Assembly (NCBI RefSeq): GCF_946478955.1
Contig: NZ_CAMLDL010000004.1
Span: forward strand, 1-64,000
Direction: 5' to 3'
DNA length: 64,000 nucleotides
DNA from: an uncultured Sphingomonas sp.
GTDB lineage: Bacteria > Pseudomonadota > Alphaproteobacteria > Sphingomonadales > Sphingomonadaceae
Positions 41,897 to 51,616 of this stretch are shown here, piece by piece. The notes under the pieces were generated by a model. The model was given only the letters and a program-made list of their open reading frames with translations, made no database searches and had not been told where the DNA came from. Every line of letters begins with the position of its first letter. Position 1 is the first letter of the stretch. The position numbers were made by a program, and so were the translations under genes.

Positions 41897-42910
41897 TCAA
41901 TAGGCGCGGGCGACCGCGAACTCCACTGCCTCGACCATCGCGGTTTTGGCGCGGCCCGCCGGGAAAGCGGCAAGCGCGTCGATGGCGCGGCGCCCGTAAA
42001 GGCGTGCGCGCTCCATCGTGTCGGCCAGCGCGCCGGTCGATTGGATAAGGCGGGTTGCGTAGGCAAGATCATCGTCACCGATGCGGTCTCCCTGCATCGC
42101 CGCTTTCCAAAAGGCGCGTTCGCCGTCCGACCCGCGGGCATGGGCGAGGATGACCGGCAGGGTTACTTTGCCGTCCCGAAAATCATCGCCTTGGCCCTTG
42201 CCCATGGTCGCCTCATCGCTGGCATAATCGATGGCGTCGTCGACCAGCTGGAAAGCAATGCCGAGATTGCGGCCGAAGGCGTCCAATGCGTCCTCCGCCG
42301 CATCGCCCGCTTCGGCAACGACCGGCGCAATGCGGCACGCGGCCGCAAACAGCACAGCGGTCTTGGCCTCGATGATCTTGAGATAATGATCCTCGGTCGT
42401 CTCGATCCGGCGCTGCGCCGTCAGCTGATCGACCTCGCCTTCCGCGATTACGGCGCTGGCGTTGCTGAGGATTTTCAACACCTTAAGGCTGCCGTCCTCG
42501 ACCATCAGCTCAAAGCTGCGAGAGAATAGAAAGTCGCCGACCAATACGCTGGCCGGGTTGCCCCAGATAAGGTTGGCGGCGCGCTTTCCCCGACGCATCT
42601 CGCTGCCGTCCACGACGTCATCATGCAGCAGGGTCGCGGTGTGGATAAATTCGACCGCGGCGGCGAGCTTGTGGTGGCGGGCGCCTGTGTAATTGAGCAG
42701 CGATGCGCTTGCGAGGGTGAGCATCGGCCGCATCCGCTTTCCGCCGCCGGCGATCAGATGCCCCGCAAGCTCCGGGATCATGGAAACCTTCGACTGCATC
42801 CGGTCCAATATGACCTGATTCACCGAATTCATGTCGGCTGCGGTCAACTGGATCATAGGGTCCAGCGATGGCGGGCGCCTGTCGCCCAATGGGTGAATCG
42901 TCGCGGTCAC
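41897..42910 (-). CDS. ispB: polyprenyl diphosphate synthase (octaprenyl/decaprenyl, IspB type)
   Basis: 337 aa, GTG start giving TATIHPLGDRRPPSLDP. Both aspartate-rich motifs are present: LLHDDVVD (Asp97, 98, 101) and QLVDDAIDYASD (224, 225, 228), with GGGKRMRP for substrate binding. It builds the ubiquinone side chain; sphingomonads usually have Q-10, so a decaprenyl product is likely, but chain length cannot be read directly. Confidence 0.93.
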   Translation of the reverse strand: MTATIHPLGDRRPPSLDPMIQLTAADMNSVNQVILDRMQSKVSMIPELAGHLIAGGGKRMRPMLTLASASLLNYTGARHHKLAAAVEFIHTATLLHDDVVDGSEMRRGKRAANLIWGNPASVLVGDFLFSRSFELMVEDGSLKVLKILSNASAVIAEGEVDQLTAQRRIETTEDHYLKIIEAKTAVLFAAACRIAPVVAEAGDAAEDALDAFGRNLGIAFQLVDDAIDYASDEATMGKGQGDDFRDGKVTLPVILAHARGSDGERAFWKAAMQGDRIGDDDLAYATRLIQSTGALADTMERARLYGRRAIDALAAFPAGRAKTAMVEAVEFAVARAY

Positions 42911-43027
42911 GGGCGCCGCACTAGACGAGCGTGGCGGTGATTGCCAGCATCGTTCGGCACATAAAATCGCGCCGCGCGCACCGGTGTTTCCGCGTCGCCG
43001 GCCACGTGCCCGGCGCCGGCCTATGCT

Positions 43028-45136
43028 CTACCAAATGTGGACGCGCTGATCAGGCGGCAGATACAGCTCATCTCCCGGCTGAACATTGAAGGCCTTGTAC
43101 CATGCGTCCATGTTCCGGACGACGCCATTCACGCGATATTTGGCGGGCGAATGCGGGTTGGTCAGCAGCATGCTGCGCAGATAGCCATCGCGATATTTGG
43201 TCTCCCAACTATAGGCATAGGCCATGAAGAAACGCTGATCGCCTGTGAGACCATCGATAACCGGCGGTTCGCCATGGGCCGCGACATAGCGGCGATAGGC
43301 CGCATAGGCGACTTCCAGACCGCCGAGATCACCAAGGTTTTCGCCCAGCGTCAGCTGGCCTTTGATGTGCGTTCCGGGGAGCGGTTCGTACCCGTCATAT
43401 TGTTTGGCGAGCGCGGCCGTCAGTGACTCATATTTCTTGGCGCTTTCGGGTGTCCACCAGTCGCGGAGCCGTCCAACCCCGTCAAACTGCCGCCCCTGAT
43501 CGTCAAAGCCGTGGCCGATTTCATGGCCGATGGTGGCGCCGATGGAACCATAGTTGGCCGCCGGGTCGGCATTCGGGTCGAAATAGGGCGGCTGCAGGAT
43601 GGCAGCGGGGAAAGTGATCTGATTTTGGGTTGGGTCGTAATAGGCGTTGTTGGTCTGCGGCAGCATGTCCCACAATGTTCGATCAACCGGCGCCTTCATG
43701 CGCGTCAGCTTCAAATCCCAATCAAAATGTTCAGACCGCATTGCATTTCCAAACAGGTCATCACGTTTCACGATCAGGTTCGAATAATCGATATATTTGG
43801 CTGGATGACCGGTTCGCGGATCAAAGGCCGCCAGCTTGGCCAGCGCTTCCTTCTTGGTCGCCGCATCCATCCAGCCATTATGGTCAATCTTGTCCTGCAG
43901 GGCGGCGCGGATGTTGGTGATCAGCTCACCCATCTGCCGATCACTTTCGGCAGGATAGTGGCGCTGAACATAGATTTGGCCGACGCCTTCCCCAAGCGCA
44001 TCATTGACCATATCGACACCGCGTTTCCAGCGATCACGCTTCGTCTGCACGTCGCGCAGCGCACGCTGGTAGAAATTGAACGACGCATCCTCAAACGCTT
44101 TGGGAAGCTGATCTGCTTGGCCGCTTACAAAATGGAATGCCAGCCAGTCTTTCCAGGTTTGAAGCGGGGTCGACGAGAGTAGCTTTCCTTCGGCCGCAAC
44201 CGCGCTCTTTTCCCCGATCACGACGGTCTGGATGCCCGCCAGGCCAAGCTTGTCCAGCGAGCGGTTCCAGTCGAACTGCGGCGCAAAGCGATTAAGGTCT
44301 GCACGCGACATGGGATTATAGCTTTTCTGAACGTCGCGGCTTTGTTCCGGGGTCCAGTGAACGCGGGCGATGGCGGTTTCCAGCGCAATGATCCGCTCGG
44401 CCTTGGCCTCTGCGTCGGCAATGCCGGCAAGTCGCTGAATTTTTACGATATAATCGCGGTACGCCTTGCGATACTCGTCATATTTCGCGCCCGGCAACAG
44501 ATAATAATCGCGGCCGGGAAGGCCGAGGCCGCCTTGCCCGACATAGACCGCATATTTGGTTGGGTCTTTTAGATCCGGAAAAATCGCGAGGCCGAGCGGT
44601 GACGGATAGCCGACGATGGCGAAGAGCGCATTGAGCTGTGCGCGCGTGCGGACGCCGTCAATGGCGGCCAGATAGGGCTTCAGCGGGGTAGCACCGCGCG
44701 CCTCAATTCCCGGCTCGTCCATATAGCTGGCGTAATAGTCGCCGACCTGTTGGCCGATGCGCCCCGCGTCCTGCGGGTTCTTCGCCATATCCTCAACGAT
44801 GGCGCGGACATCCTTGTCGATCTGGTCATTCAGGACCGAATCAATCCCGACATAGGTGCGGTCTGACGCAATTGCGGTCCGCTTTGCCCATGCGCCGTTG
44901 GCATAATCCCAAAAATCGTCGCCTGGTTTCACGCTGGCGTCGACGGCCGTCAGGTCAGTGCCCCACGGCTGGAATCGGGCGTTGGGGTAGGGCGCGGGCG
45001 CGACCGCTGCGGTTGACGGAGCAGCTGTAACGGCGGCGGCAGATCCGCTCGCGGCCTTGCTCGCCTGAGTTGTCGCGCAAGACGCCAGCATCATTGTTGC
45101 GATTGCAGTTGCGGTGACGAGGTGAAGGCGGCGCAT
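43028..45136 (-). CDS. M13 family metallopeptidase (neprilysin/PepO type), lipoprotein
   Basis: 702 aa, the full M13 length. Lipobox LASC (Cys20). Zinc site HEIGH at residues 538-542 (GHEIGHGFDDQGRQFD) and third ligand Glu in GENLGDLGGLEVAYAAYR; the N-terminal part has PGDDFWDYANGAWAKRT and the middle VYVGQGGLGLPGRDYYL. Degrades oligopeptides in the cell envelope. Single gene between ispB and the histidine kinase. Confidence 0.95.
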   Translation of the reverse strand: MRRLHLVTATAIATMMLASCATTQASKAASGSAAAVTAAPSTAAVAPAPYPNARFQPWGTDLTAVDASVKPGDDFWDYANGAWAKRTAIASDRTYVGIDSVLNDQIDKDVRAIVEDMAKNPQDAGRIGQQVGDYYASYMDEPGIEARGATPLKPYLAAIDGVRTRAQLNALFAIVGYPSPLGLAIFPDLKDPTKYAVYVGQGGLGLPGRDYYLLPGAKYDEYRKAYRDYIVKIQRLAGIADAEAKAERIIALETAIARVHWTPEQSRDVQKSYNPMSRADLNRFAPQFDWNRSLDKLGLAGIQTVVIGEKSAVAAEGKLLSSTPLQTWKDWLAFHFVSGQADQLPKAFEDASFNFYQRALRDVQTKRDRWKRGVDMVNDALGEGVGQIYVQRHYPAESDRQMGELITNIRAALQDKIDHNGWMDAATKKEALAKLAAFDPRTGHPAKYIDYSNLIVKRDDLFGNAMRSEHFDWDLKLTRMKAPVDRTLWDMLPQTNNAYYDPTQNQITFPAAILQPPYFDPNADPAANYGSIGATIGHEIGHGFDDQGRQFDGVGRLRDWWTPESAKKYESLTAALAKQYDGYEPLPGTHIKGQLTLGENLGDLGGLEVAYAAYRRYVAAHGEPPVIDGLTGDQRFFMAYAYSWETKYRDGYLRSMLLTNPHSPAKYRVNGVVRNMDAWYKAFNVQPGDELYLPPDQRVHIW

Positions 45137-45223
45137 AAGGACTCCCTGATCAAATCGCGAGCGACGCTAGCGTGACGATGGGGCGGGTCCAATGGCTTTC
45201 GATGAATGGTCAGACGTCAATAA

Positions 45224-46672
45224 TCAGCCAGCGGCAGGCAGGGAAAGCGTTACCAGCAGGCCGCCAAGGTCTTCGCTTTCGCCAAGGGATACCGATCCGC
45301 CATAGATCTCGGCGACGTCGCGGACGATCGCCAGACCGAGCCCGGTGCCTGGCTTGCCGGTTGTATCGAGCCGTTTGCCCCGTTCGAACAACTCGTCCCG
45401 CTGGGCTTTGGCAATCCCCGTCCCGTCATCTTCGATCAGGATCGACACCACGCCTGCCGACGGAGCTTCCACCGTAACGAACACTCTACCGCCACCATAT
45501 TTGGCCGCGTTCTCGACCAAATTGCCCAACATTTCGTCGAGGTCCTGCCGTTCTACGCGGACCTGGGCTTGCTTGTCACCGGCGATGTCAATGGTGACAC
45601 CGTCATACATCCGGCTGACCGCGCGCTCGACGGCGCACACGCTCTCCCAAACCAGGGCGCGCGATTGGCCTGCCGACCGCCGACCAATGGCGCGGGCGCG
45701 GGCAAGGTGATGGTCCACCTGGCGCCGCATGACCGCCGCTTCGCGGATGACAGTTTCGGCGAGATCGTCCGAATGCGCTGTCGCGGAGTTTGTGATGACT
45801 GTTAGTGGTGTCTTCAGCGCATGGGCCAAATTGCCGGCGTGGCGCCGCGCTTCCTCGGCCTGATTTTCATTGTGAGAAAGCAGCTCATTAATTTCGTCGA
45901 CCAACGGCTCGACTTCCTGCGGGAACCCTTCGGCAATGCGCGTTTGGGTTCCGCCGCGAATGGCCGCAACCTCACGCCGGACGCTGCGCAGCGGCCAAAG
46001 GCCATAAAAAGCCTGGAGCACGGCCAGCAACATCAGGCCGATTGCAAGGCCCGCGAAACTCCAGGTCAGGGTCTTGCGCCATTCGTGAATTTGCGTGTCG
46101 AGAATCTCGCGTGACTGGGCGACCTGAAACCGCCAACGGGTTTCGGATCCCGGCAGGATCACGTCCCGCTCGACAATGCGCAGCGGCTCATCGTCGAATT
46201 CATTGCTGTCGTACTGCCGCGGCTCGTTGAGGACGGTGTCGGTCGAATTGACCGTCAGTCGCCGGTCCCACAAAGATCGCGATGGATAGCAAAGCGGCGA
46301 TGTCGATTGATCCTGGCAATGGTTGGCCGGGACGTCGGTGATTTGGAAGTAGGCACCGGAATAGGCTTCGACATATCGTTGATCGGCGGGTGCGCGGCTG
46401 AAGCGGACTTCGCCGTCCGGTCCGATTTCGGACGACCCGATCATGCTGTTAAGAACCTGATTGAGCTGCTCATCGAAATTGCTCGTGAGCGTACCTTGCA
46501 GCGACCGGTCGAGCGCATAGCCGCCACCCAGCAACAGCAGCCCGATCCACAGCGCCGCGAACACAATCATGCGCCGCGTCAGTGAGCCGCCGCTACGCCC
46601 CCGATTGACGACGGGTTTAGTCGCTTCGGACTCGGTTGCGCCCGCCGCCGGATCGGTGGCGGGCTCGCTCAA
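45224..46672 (-). CDS. sensor histidine kinase (PhoQ-like)
   Basis: 482 aa. Two membrane segments (about residues 32-52 and 174-194) enclose a periplasmic sensor region of about 120 residues. HAMP-like linker, then the phospho-acceptor His284 in NLAHALKTPLT and the HATPase_c motifs NLVENAAKYGGG, DDGTGI and GTGLGLAIVRDVAEI. The H-box form with HALKTPL is usual for PhoQ-like kinases. Overlaps the response regulator gene by 4 bases. Confidence 0.93.
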   Translation of the reverse strand: MSEPATDPAAGATESEATKPVVNRGRSGGSLTRRMIVFAALWIGLLLLGGGYALDRSLQGTLTSNFDEQLNQVLNSMIGSSEIGPDGEVRFSRAPADQRYVEAYSGAYFQITDVPANHCQDQSTSPLCYPSRSLWDRRLTVNSTDTVLNEPRQYDSNEFDDEPLRIVERDVILPGSETRWRFQVAQSREILDTQIHEWRKTLTWSFAGLAIGLMLLAVLQAFYGLWPLRSVRREVAAIRGGTQTRIAEGFPQEVEPLVDEINELLSHNENQAEEARRHAGNLAHALKTPLTVITNSATAHSDDLAETVIREAAVMRRQVDHHLARARAIGRRSAGQSRALVWESVCAVERAVSRMYDGVTIDIAGDKQAQVRVERQDLDEMLGNLVENAAKYGGGRVFVTVEAPSAGVVSILIEDDGTGIAKAQRDELFERGKRLDTTGKPGTGLGLAIVRDVAEIYGGSVSLGESEDLGGLLVTLSLPAAG

Positions 46673-47334
46673 GCGCCCGGATCCTCGAGGCTATAGCCCA
46701 GACCGCGAATAGTGGTGATGGTGTCCGCGCCCAGCTTCTTGCGGATGCGGGTCACAAACACTTCGATGGTGTTCGAATCGCGGTCGAAATCCTGATCGTA
46801 GATATGTTCGATCAATTCAGTACGGCTGACGACCTTGCCCTTATGGTGCATCAGGTAGGACAGCAGCTTATATTCCTGTGCGGTCAGCTTGACCGGTTCG
46901 CCGTCCCGCGTAACCTTGCCCGACCTTGTATCGAGACGAATGTCACCGGCGATAAGTTCGCTCGACGCATTGCCGGATGCGCGGCGGATCAGCGCGCGAA
47001 GACGCGCGATCAGCTCTTCGGTCTGGAATGGCTTGGCAAGGTAGTCATCGGCACCGGCATCCAGACCGGCGACCTTGTCCGACCAACTATCGCGGGCGGT
47101 CAGCACCAGGACCGGCATCTTCTTGCCTTCCTTGCGCCAGCGGTCGAGTACCGTTAGCCCGTCGACTTCCGGCAGGCCGAGGTCGAGCACGACCGCGTCA
47201 TAGGTTTCGGTGGATCCAAGATAATGGCCGTCCTCGCCATCGGTGGCGAGGTCGACGGCATAGCCGGCACCTTCCAGCGTAGAGCGGAGCTGACGGCCCA
47301 GATTCGGTTCGTCCTCGACGATTAAAACGCGCAT
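46669..47334 (-). CDS. OmpR/PhoP-family response regulator
   Basis: 221 aa. Receiver domain with Asp51 (VVLDLGLP) and Lys101 (LAKPF), followed by a winged-helix DNA-binding domain (LIAGDIRLDTRSGKVTRDGEPVKLTAQEYKLLSYLMHHKG to TIRGLGYSL). Acts with the downstream kinase. A PepSY gene lies 112 bases upstream on the same strand. Confidence 0.95.
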   Translation of the reverse strand: MRVLIVEDEPNLGRQLRSTLEGAGYAVDLATDGEDGHYLGSTETYDAVVLDLGLPEVDGLTVLDRWRKEGKKMPVLVLTARDSWSDKVAGLDAGADDYLAKPFQTEELIARLRALIRRASGNASSELIAGDIRLDTRSGKVTRDGEPVKLTAQEYKLLSYLMHHKGKVVSRTELIEHIYDQDFDRDSNTIEVFVTRIRKKLGADTITTIRGLGYSLEDPGA

Positions 47335-47446
47335 GCGTGAATTCCCCTTGGATTAATCATTCGCCCCTAACAACACGCACGAAGCTGAACGGTTGCTTGG
47401 CCGGAACGAAGCAGTAGTGCAAGGGCATCGGGAGGAGATGGTCGGG

Positions 47447-47782
47447 TTAGTCGCCCGACTTGCCGACGATCCGGCCGGTTGCCGCATCGACATCGACCCA
47501 AATCAGCCGTCCATTTTGCATGAACTTCAGCCGGTAGGTCGACCCGCGAAGCTCCGGACCAAGATAGTCGGCGCCGCCCATTCGCGGCATGACCCGCTGT
47601 TCAATCTTTGGCAGCGGCATCGAGCGGCCTTCCTGCGTGGCGCGGAAAGCACGGTCCTGATCGCGCGGCCGGTCCATGGACGCCATCTGAACGCCGCGCG
47701 GCGAGGCGAGTGACGGGGTGGCGACCGCAACGGAGGCGGCGCAAAGGGCGAGGACAAGAGTACGATACAGGCTCATGGGCAT
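47447..47782 (-). CDS. PepSY domain periplasmic protein
   Basis: About 111 aa (ATG 47782 or 47776). A signal peptide LYRTLVLALCAASVAVATPSLA is followed by a spacer and one PepSY domain, DYLGPELRGSTYRLKFMQNGRLIWVDVDAATGRIVG. PepSY proteins inhibit or sense periplasmic proteases and accompany PhoP/PhoQ-like pairs, as here. A direct repeat TGAAC/TGAAT with an 11-bp period lies about 35 bases upstream. Confidence 0.85.
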   Translation of the reverse strand: MPMSLYRTLVLALCAASVAVATPSLASPRGVQMASMDRPRDQDRAFRATQEGRSMPLPKIEQRVMPRMGGADYLGPELRGSTYRLKFMQNGRLIWVDVDAATGRIVGKSGD

Positions 47783-47817
47783 AACTTTCTTGCCTGCGAC
47801 TCCTAATAGCAAACCAT

Positions 47818-47833
47818 TGAACGGGTTATGAAT
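47818..47833. promoter_or_regulatory. 11-bp-period repeat upstream of the PepSY gene
   Basis: TGAAC (47818-47822) and TGAAT (47829-47833) recur at 11 bp, the phasing of OmpR/PhoP-type half-sites; an inverted GTTCA occurs at 47850-47854. Candidate site for the neighbouring response regulator. Confidence 0.35.
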
Positions 47834-47903
47834 GCCCCTGTTGTGCGCCGTTCATCCCGACAAAGGGTGACGCGGGCGTCATGCTAAGCTAGTGGGCGCG
47901 GCG

Positions 47904-49694
47904 ATGGCACCCCCTATTTTGTCTTATGAGAAGCTTGGCCTGATACAGGGCGAAGGCTGGCTGTTCCGGGATATTGATGTCTTTGTCGGCCCGCGCGACC
48001 GGCTGGCGCTCATCGGGCGTAACGGGGCGGGAAAGACCACCTTGCTGAAATGCCTGGCCGGCATCGTCGATTCGGACGAGGGCACGCGAAAAATCGTGCC
48101 GGGAACACGGGTGGTTCTGCTGGAGCAGGATCCCGACATGAGCGGCCATGCGACATTGGAAGACTGGGTCCTGGATGGCGACGATGCGCCGCAACCGCAT
48201 GAGGCGGCGGCCATTGCCGATCAGATTGGAATTGATCTGTCACGAGATGCCAAAACCGCCAGCGGCGGCGAGCGCCGGCGGGCGACCATCGTCCGGGCGT
48301 TGGCGCAGAATCCAGATGTATTGCTGCTCGACGAGCCGACCAACCATCTGGACCTGGGGGCGATCGACTGGCTGGAAGACTGGCTTAACAGGTTCAAGGG
48401 CGCGTTCATCGTCATCAGCCATGATCGGACCTTCCTGACCCGACTGACCAAAAGCTGCTTATGGCTCGACCGCGGAAATATTCGCCGGGCGGAGATTGGC
48501 TTCGGCGGCTTCGATGCCTGGACCGAGAAAGTCTATGATGAAGAGCAGCGCGCCGCCGACAAGCTGGATGCGAAGCTGGCCATTGAGCTGCACTGGCTTC
48601 AGCGCGGGGTGACCGCGCGCCGCCGCCGTAATCAGGGGCGATTGGCAAAGCTCAACGAAATGCGTGAACAGCGCGCGGCGATGCTGGGCCCGGCGGGATC
48701 GGCCAAGCTGGCGCTGTCCAGGGACGATGTGAAATCCAAGGTCGTGATCGACGCGGAGAACGTCTCAAAACGCTTTGGCGATCGGGATATCATCAAGGAT
48801 TTCAGCCTGCGGATTCAGCGGGGCGACCGGATCGGTCTGGTTGGTGCAAACGGCACCGGCAAGACGACACTGCTCAAACTTCTGACCAAGGAGTTGGCGC
48901 CCGACAGCGGCACCGTGACTCAGGCCAAGACATTAAACGGGATCGTCATCGATCAGCAGCGCCGGTTGATGGAGCCGACGCGCCGGGTTCGCGACGTGCT
49001 GGCAGAAGGCGGTGACTGGATTGAGGTGCGCGGCACCAAGAAGCATATCAAGGGGTATCTGAAGGAGTTTCTGTTCGATCCCGCGCTGACGGAAGCGCCG
49101 ATAGGGTCCTTGTCGGGTGGCGAACGGTCGCGGCTATTGTTGGCGCGGGAGTTTGCGCGGGCATCAAACCTGCTGGTGCTAGATGAACCGACCAACGACC
49201 TTGACCTTGAAACGCTTGACCTGCTGCAAGAGGTAATCGCCGATTATGACGGCACCGTCCTGATCGTCAGCCACGACCGCGATTTCCTCGACAAGACGGT
49301 GACGGTGACGCTTGGCCTGGATGGATCAGGCAAGGTTGATGTGGTTGCGGGCGGCTATGACGATTGGGCGAAACGACGCGCTGCCGGCAAGGCCGCATCC
49401 AAAAAATCCGCGCCGGCAGCTCCCAAGACAGAGCCGTCAGGCACGCCGCCGGGGCGCGCCAAGCTCAGCTATAAAGATCAGCGCGACCTCGACCGCCTTC
49501 CGGGCGAAGTGGCCCGGATCGACGGGGAATTGATGGCGGTCGAGGAGCTGCTCCACGACCCTGACCTCTACACCCGCGATCCCAAGCGTTTCGCCGACCT
49601 GACGGCGAAGGCGGAAACGCTGCGCGCGGAAAAGAACGCCGCCGAGGAACGGTGGCTTGAAGTCGCCGCTATGGCAGAGGAACTGGGCGCCTAG
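47904..49694 (+). CDS. ABC-F family ATPase (Uup-like)
   Basis: 596 aa. Two ABC domains: Walker A GRNGAGKT (38-45) and GANGTGKT (about 305), signatures SGGERRRA and LSGGERSRLL, Walker B LLLDEPTNHLDL and LVLDEPTNDLDL. No membrane part. The linker and the C-terminal coiled coil (KDQRDLDRLPGEVARIDGELMAVEELL) are Uup-like. ABC-F proteins act on ribosomes or on DNA-branch structures. ATG 47904 matches the family N terminus better than GTG 47892. Confidence 0.93.
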   Translation: MAPPILSYEKLGLIQGEGWLFRDIDVFVGPRDRLALIGRNGAGKTTLLKCLAGIVDSDEGTRKIVPGTRVVLLEQDPDMSGHATLEDWVLDGDDAPQPHEAAAIADQIGIDLSRDAKTASGGERRRATIVRALAQNPDVLLLDEPTNHLDLGAIDWLEDWLNRFKGAFIVISHDRTFLTRLTKSCLWLDRGNIRRAEIGFGGFDAWTEKVYDEEQRAADKLDAKLAIELHWLQRGVTARRRRNQGRLAKLNEMREQRAAMLGPAGSAKLALSRDDVKSKVVIDAENVSKRFGDRDIIKDFSLRIQRGDRIGLVGANGTGKTTLLKLLTKELAPDSGTVTQAKTLNGIVIDQQRRLMEPTRRVRDVLAEGGDWIEVRGTKKHIKGYLKEFLFDPALTEAPIGSLSGGERSRLLLAREFARASNLLVLDEPTNDLDLETLDLLQEVIADYDGTVLIVSHDRDFLDKTVTVTLGLDGSGKVDVVAGGYDDWAKRRAAGKAASKKSAPAAPKTEPSGTPPGRAKLSYKDQRDLDRLPGEVARIDGELMAVEELLHDPDLYTRDPKRFADLTAKAETLRAEKNAAEERWLEVAAMAEELGA

Positions 49695-49710
49695 CCTGAC
49701 CTTGCCGTTC

Positions 49711-51540
49711 TTATGCCTTTAGCTGCGCGGCCGTTCGATCCCGGATGCGTTTTTGCAGGATGGTGAGCGGCATCGCCCCCTCCTTCAGCACGTCGTGGAA
49801 TTGCTTGAGGTCGAATTTCGCACCTAGCGCCTTCTGCGCTTCCTCGCGTGCGCGCACCCAGGCCATGTGACCGACCTTATAGCTGCAGGCTTGGCCGATC
49901 ATGGTGCAATAGCGTTCGACCTCACGCTGCACACGCGGCCGGGCGAAGCCGGTGGTCGCGACCATATAATCGGTCGCCTTCTCACGGCTCCACCCTTTCG
50001 AATGGAGACCGGTGTCAACAACCAGCCGGGTCGCACGGAACAGGAACGACTGTAGATAGCCTGCCTTTTCGATGCCCGTGTACCCGCCAAGTTCGTCGGC
50101 CAGCTGTTCAGCGTAGAGGGCCCAGCCTTCCGAATAGGCTGAGAAGAAGCCGAGCTTTCGCAAGGTCGGGATATCGGTCGATTCCTGCGCAAGGCTGATC
50201 TGAAGGTGGTGGCCCGGGACACCTTCATGATAGGTCAGCGCCGGCAGCGAATATTTCGGCCAGTCGCCGACGTCCTTCAGGTTGATGAAGTAGATGGCCG
50301 GACGCGATCCATCGAGCGCCGCGCGGTTGTAATAGCCGTTGGACGCGCCGTCCTGAATTTCGACCGGAACCCGGCGGATTTCCAGCGGCTGCGTCGGCAG
50401 TTTCGAAAACGCCGCAGGCAGGCGGGCATACATGTCCTTCACCCCGACATTCAGGCTTTCGATCAGCGCGGCACGACCTTCATCGGTTGCCGGATATAGT
50501 TGATCCGGGCGGCGGTTGAGCTGATCCAACCGTTCCCCAACGCTGCCCGCCGATAGGCCGGCGCCTTTCAGTATGGTGTCGAGCGCGGCGGAAATTTCCG
50601 CCACCTGCGCAAGGCCCAGCTTGTGAACCTCATCTGGCGTGAATTTCGTGGTCGTGGCCTGTTCCAGCGCGGCGGCATAAATCGCATCGCCATTGGTCAG
50701 CCGCTGCGCGCCGTCACCGGGCCGCGTGGTCGGCCGTAGCTGCTCCATGAGCGCGATCTGACGGTCAAGGGCGGGGTAGATTTGCTGTTCCACGATTGCG
50801 GTCGCGCGCGCGGCCCAGTCGCCGGCAATACCCTTCGCCGCAGCGCGGCGCGCGACCGAGCCAACCATCGTATTTTCGCTAGCCGGAACACCGCGAAGCT
50901 TGCGCATCTGTCCAAGCGTCAGGTCAATTGACCAGCCTGGCGCAAGGAAGCCGCGCGCCGCCTGCGCCTTCTGATCAGCGCTATCGTTGTCCAGTACGGT
51001 GTCGACCAGGGCGAGGCGGGCAAGATAGGCATCGGCATCGGCAGCACTCTCAATGGTGTGCGCCGTGTTGAGAAAGTCGGGCATGGAGAAATAGGCACCG
51101 CCCTGCTGATAGATGGGGTAGGGCCGCTGGACCGAATCTATGCCAAATTTTTCGGGGGACACACTGAACGTTTCGGCCTGGTAGATGATGACCTCGCGGT
51201 TGAGGCGTGCAGGCTCCGACAGGCTTGCAGGGTTGATCGCCTTCAATTCGGCCAAATCGCGCTTGTCGAATGCCAGATCTACGGCGCGCGCCTTGTCCGC
51301 CGGGCGAATATCAAGTTCCGACTTCAGATGCGCATTGGGGCCCTTGTCGAGCCCAAGCGAGCTGGCGAGGCCAGGTGACCGCTTAACCCGATCGACAAAG
51401 ATCCGCTCAAACAAGGCATTGAGCTTTGCATCGCTGCTACCGGCCGATGCGGCAGCTTTTGGTGCGGCGAATGCCGGACCTTCGGTCGCCACACCCAGCG
51501 CAGTGAGGCTTCCGGTGGCGAGAAATTGACGGCGATCCAT
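49711..51540 (-). CDS. DUF885 family protein, probable secreted peptidase
   Basis: 609 aa. A Tat-type signal MDRRQFLATGSLTALGVA precedes a DUF885 domain with the zinc-peptidase-like HEGVPGHHLQ motif near residue 440 and EGWALYAEQLADELGGY after it. Members look like M32/M2-type gluzincins; the substrate is not known. Single gene convergent with the ABC-F gene and 76 bases after prsR. Confidence 0.9.
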   Translation of the reverse strand: MDRRQFLATGSLTALGVATEGPAFAAPKAAASAGSSDAKLNALFERIFVDRVKRSPGLASSLGLDKGPNAHLKSELDIRPADKARAVDLAFDKRDLAELKAINPASLSEPARLNREVIIYQAETFSVSPEKFGIDSVQRPYPIYQQGGAYFSMPDFLNTAHTIESAADADAYLARLALVDTVLDNDSADQKAQAARGFLAPGWSIDLTLGQMRKLRGVPASENTMVGSVARRAAAKGIAGDWAARATAIVEQQIYPALDRQIALMEQLRPTTRPGDGAQRLTNGDAIYAAALEQATTTKFTPDEVHKLGLAQVAEISAALDTILKGAGLSAGSVGERLDQLNRRPDQLYPATDEGRAALIESLNVGVKDMYARLPAAFSKLPTQPLEIRRVPVEIQDGASNGYYNRAALDGSRPAIYFINLKDVGDWPKYSLPALTYHEGVPGHHLQISLAQESTDIPTLRKLGFFSAYSEGWALYAEQLADELGGYTGIEKAGYLQSFLFRATRLVVDTGLHSKGWSREKATDYMVATTGFARPRVQREVERYCTMIGQACSYKVGHMAWVRAREEAQKALGAKFDLKQFHDVLKEGAMPLTILQKRIRDRTAAQLKA

Positions 51541-51616
51541 GGCATCGGCTCCCTGTTCCAGTAGCCGTGAAGCCTAGGGCGAGCTGCACGCAGAACAACC
51601 GCCGTTCGTCGAAAAG

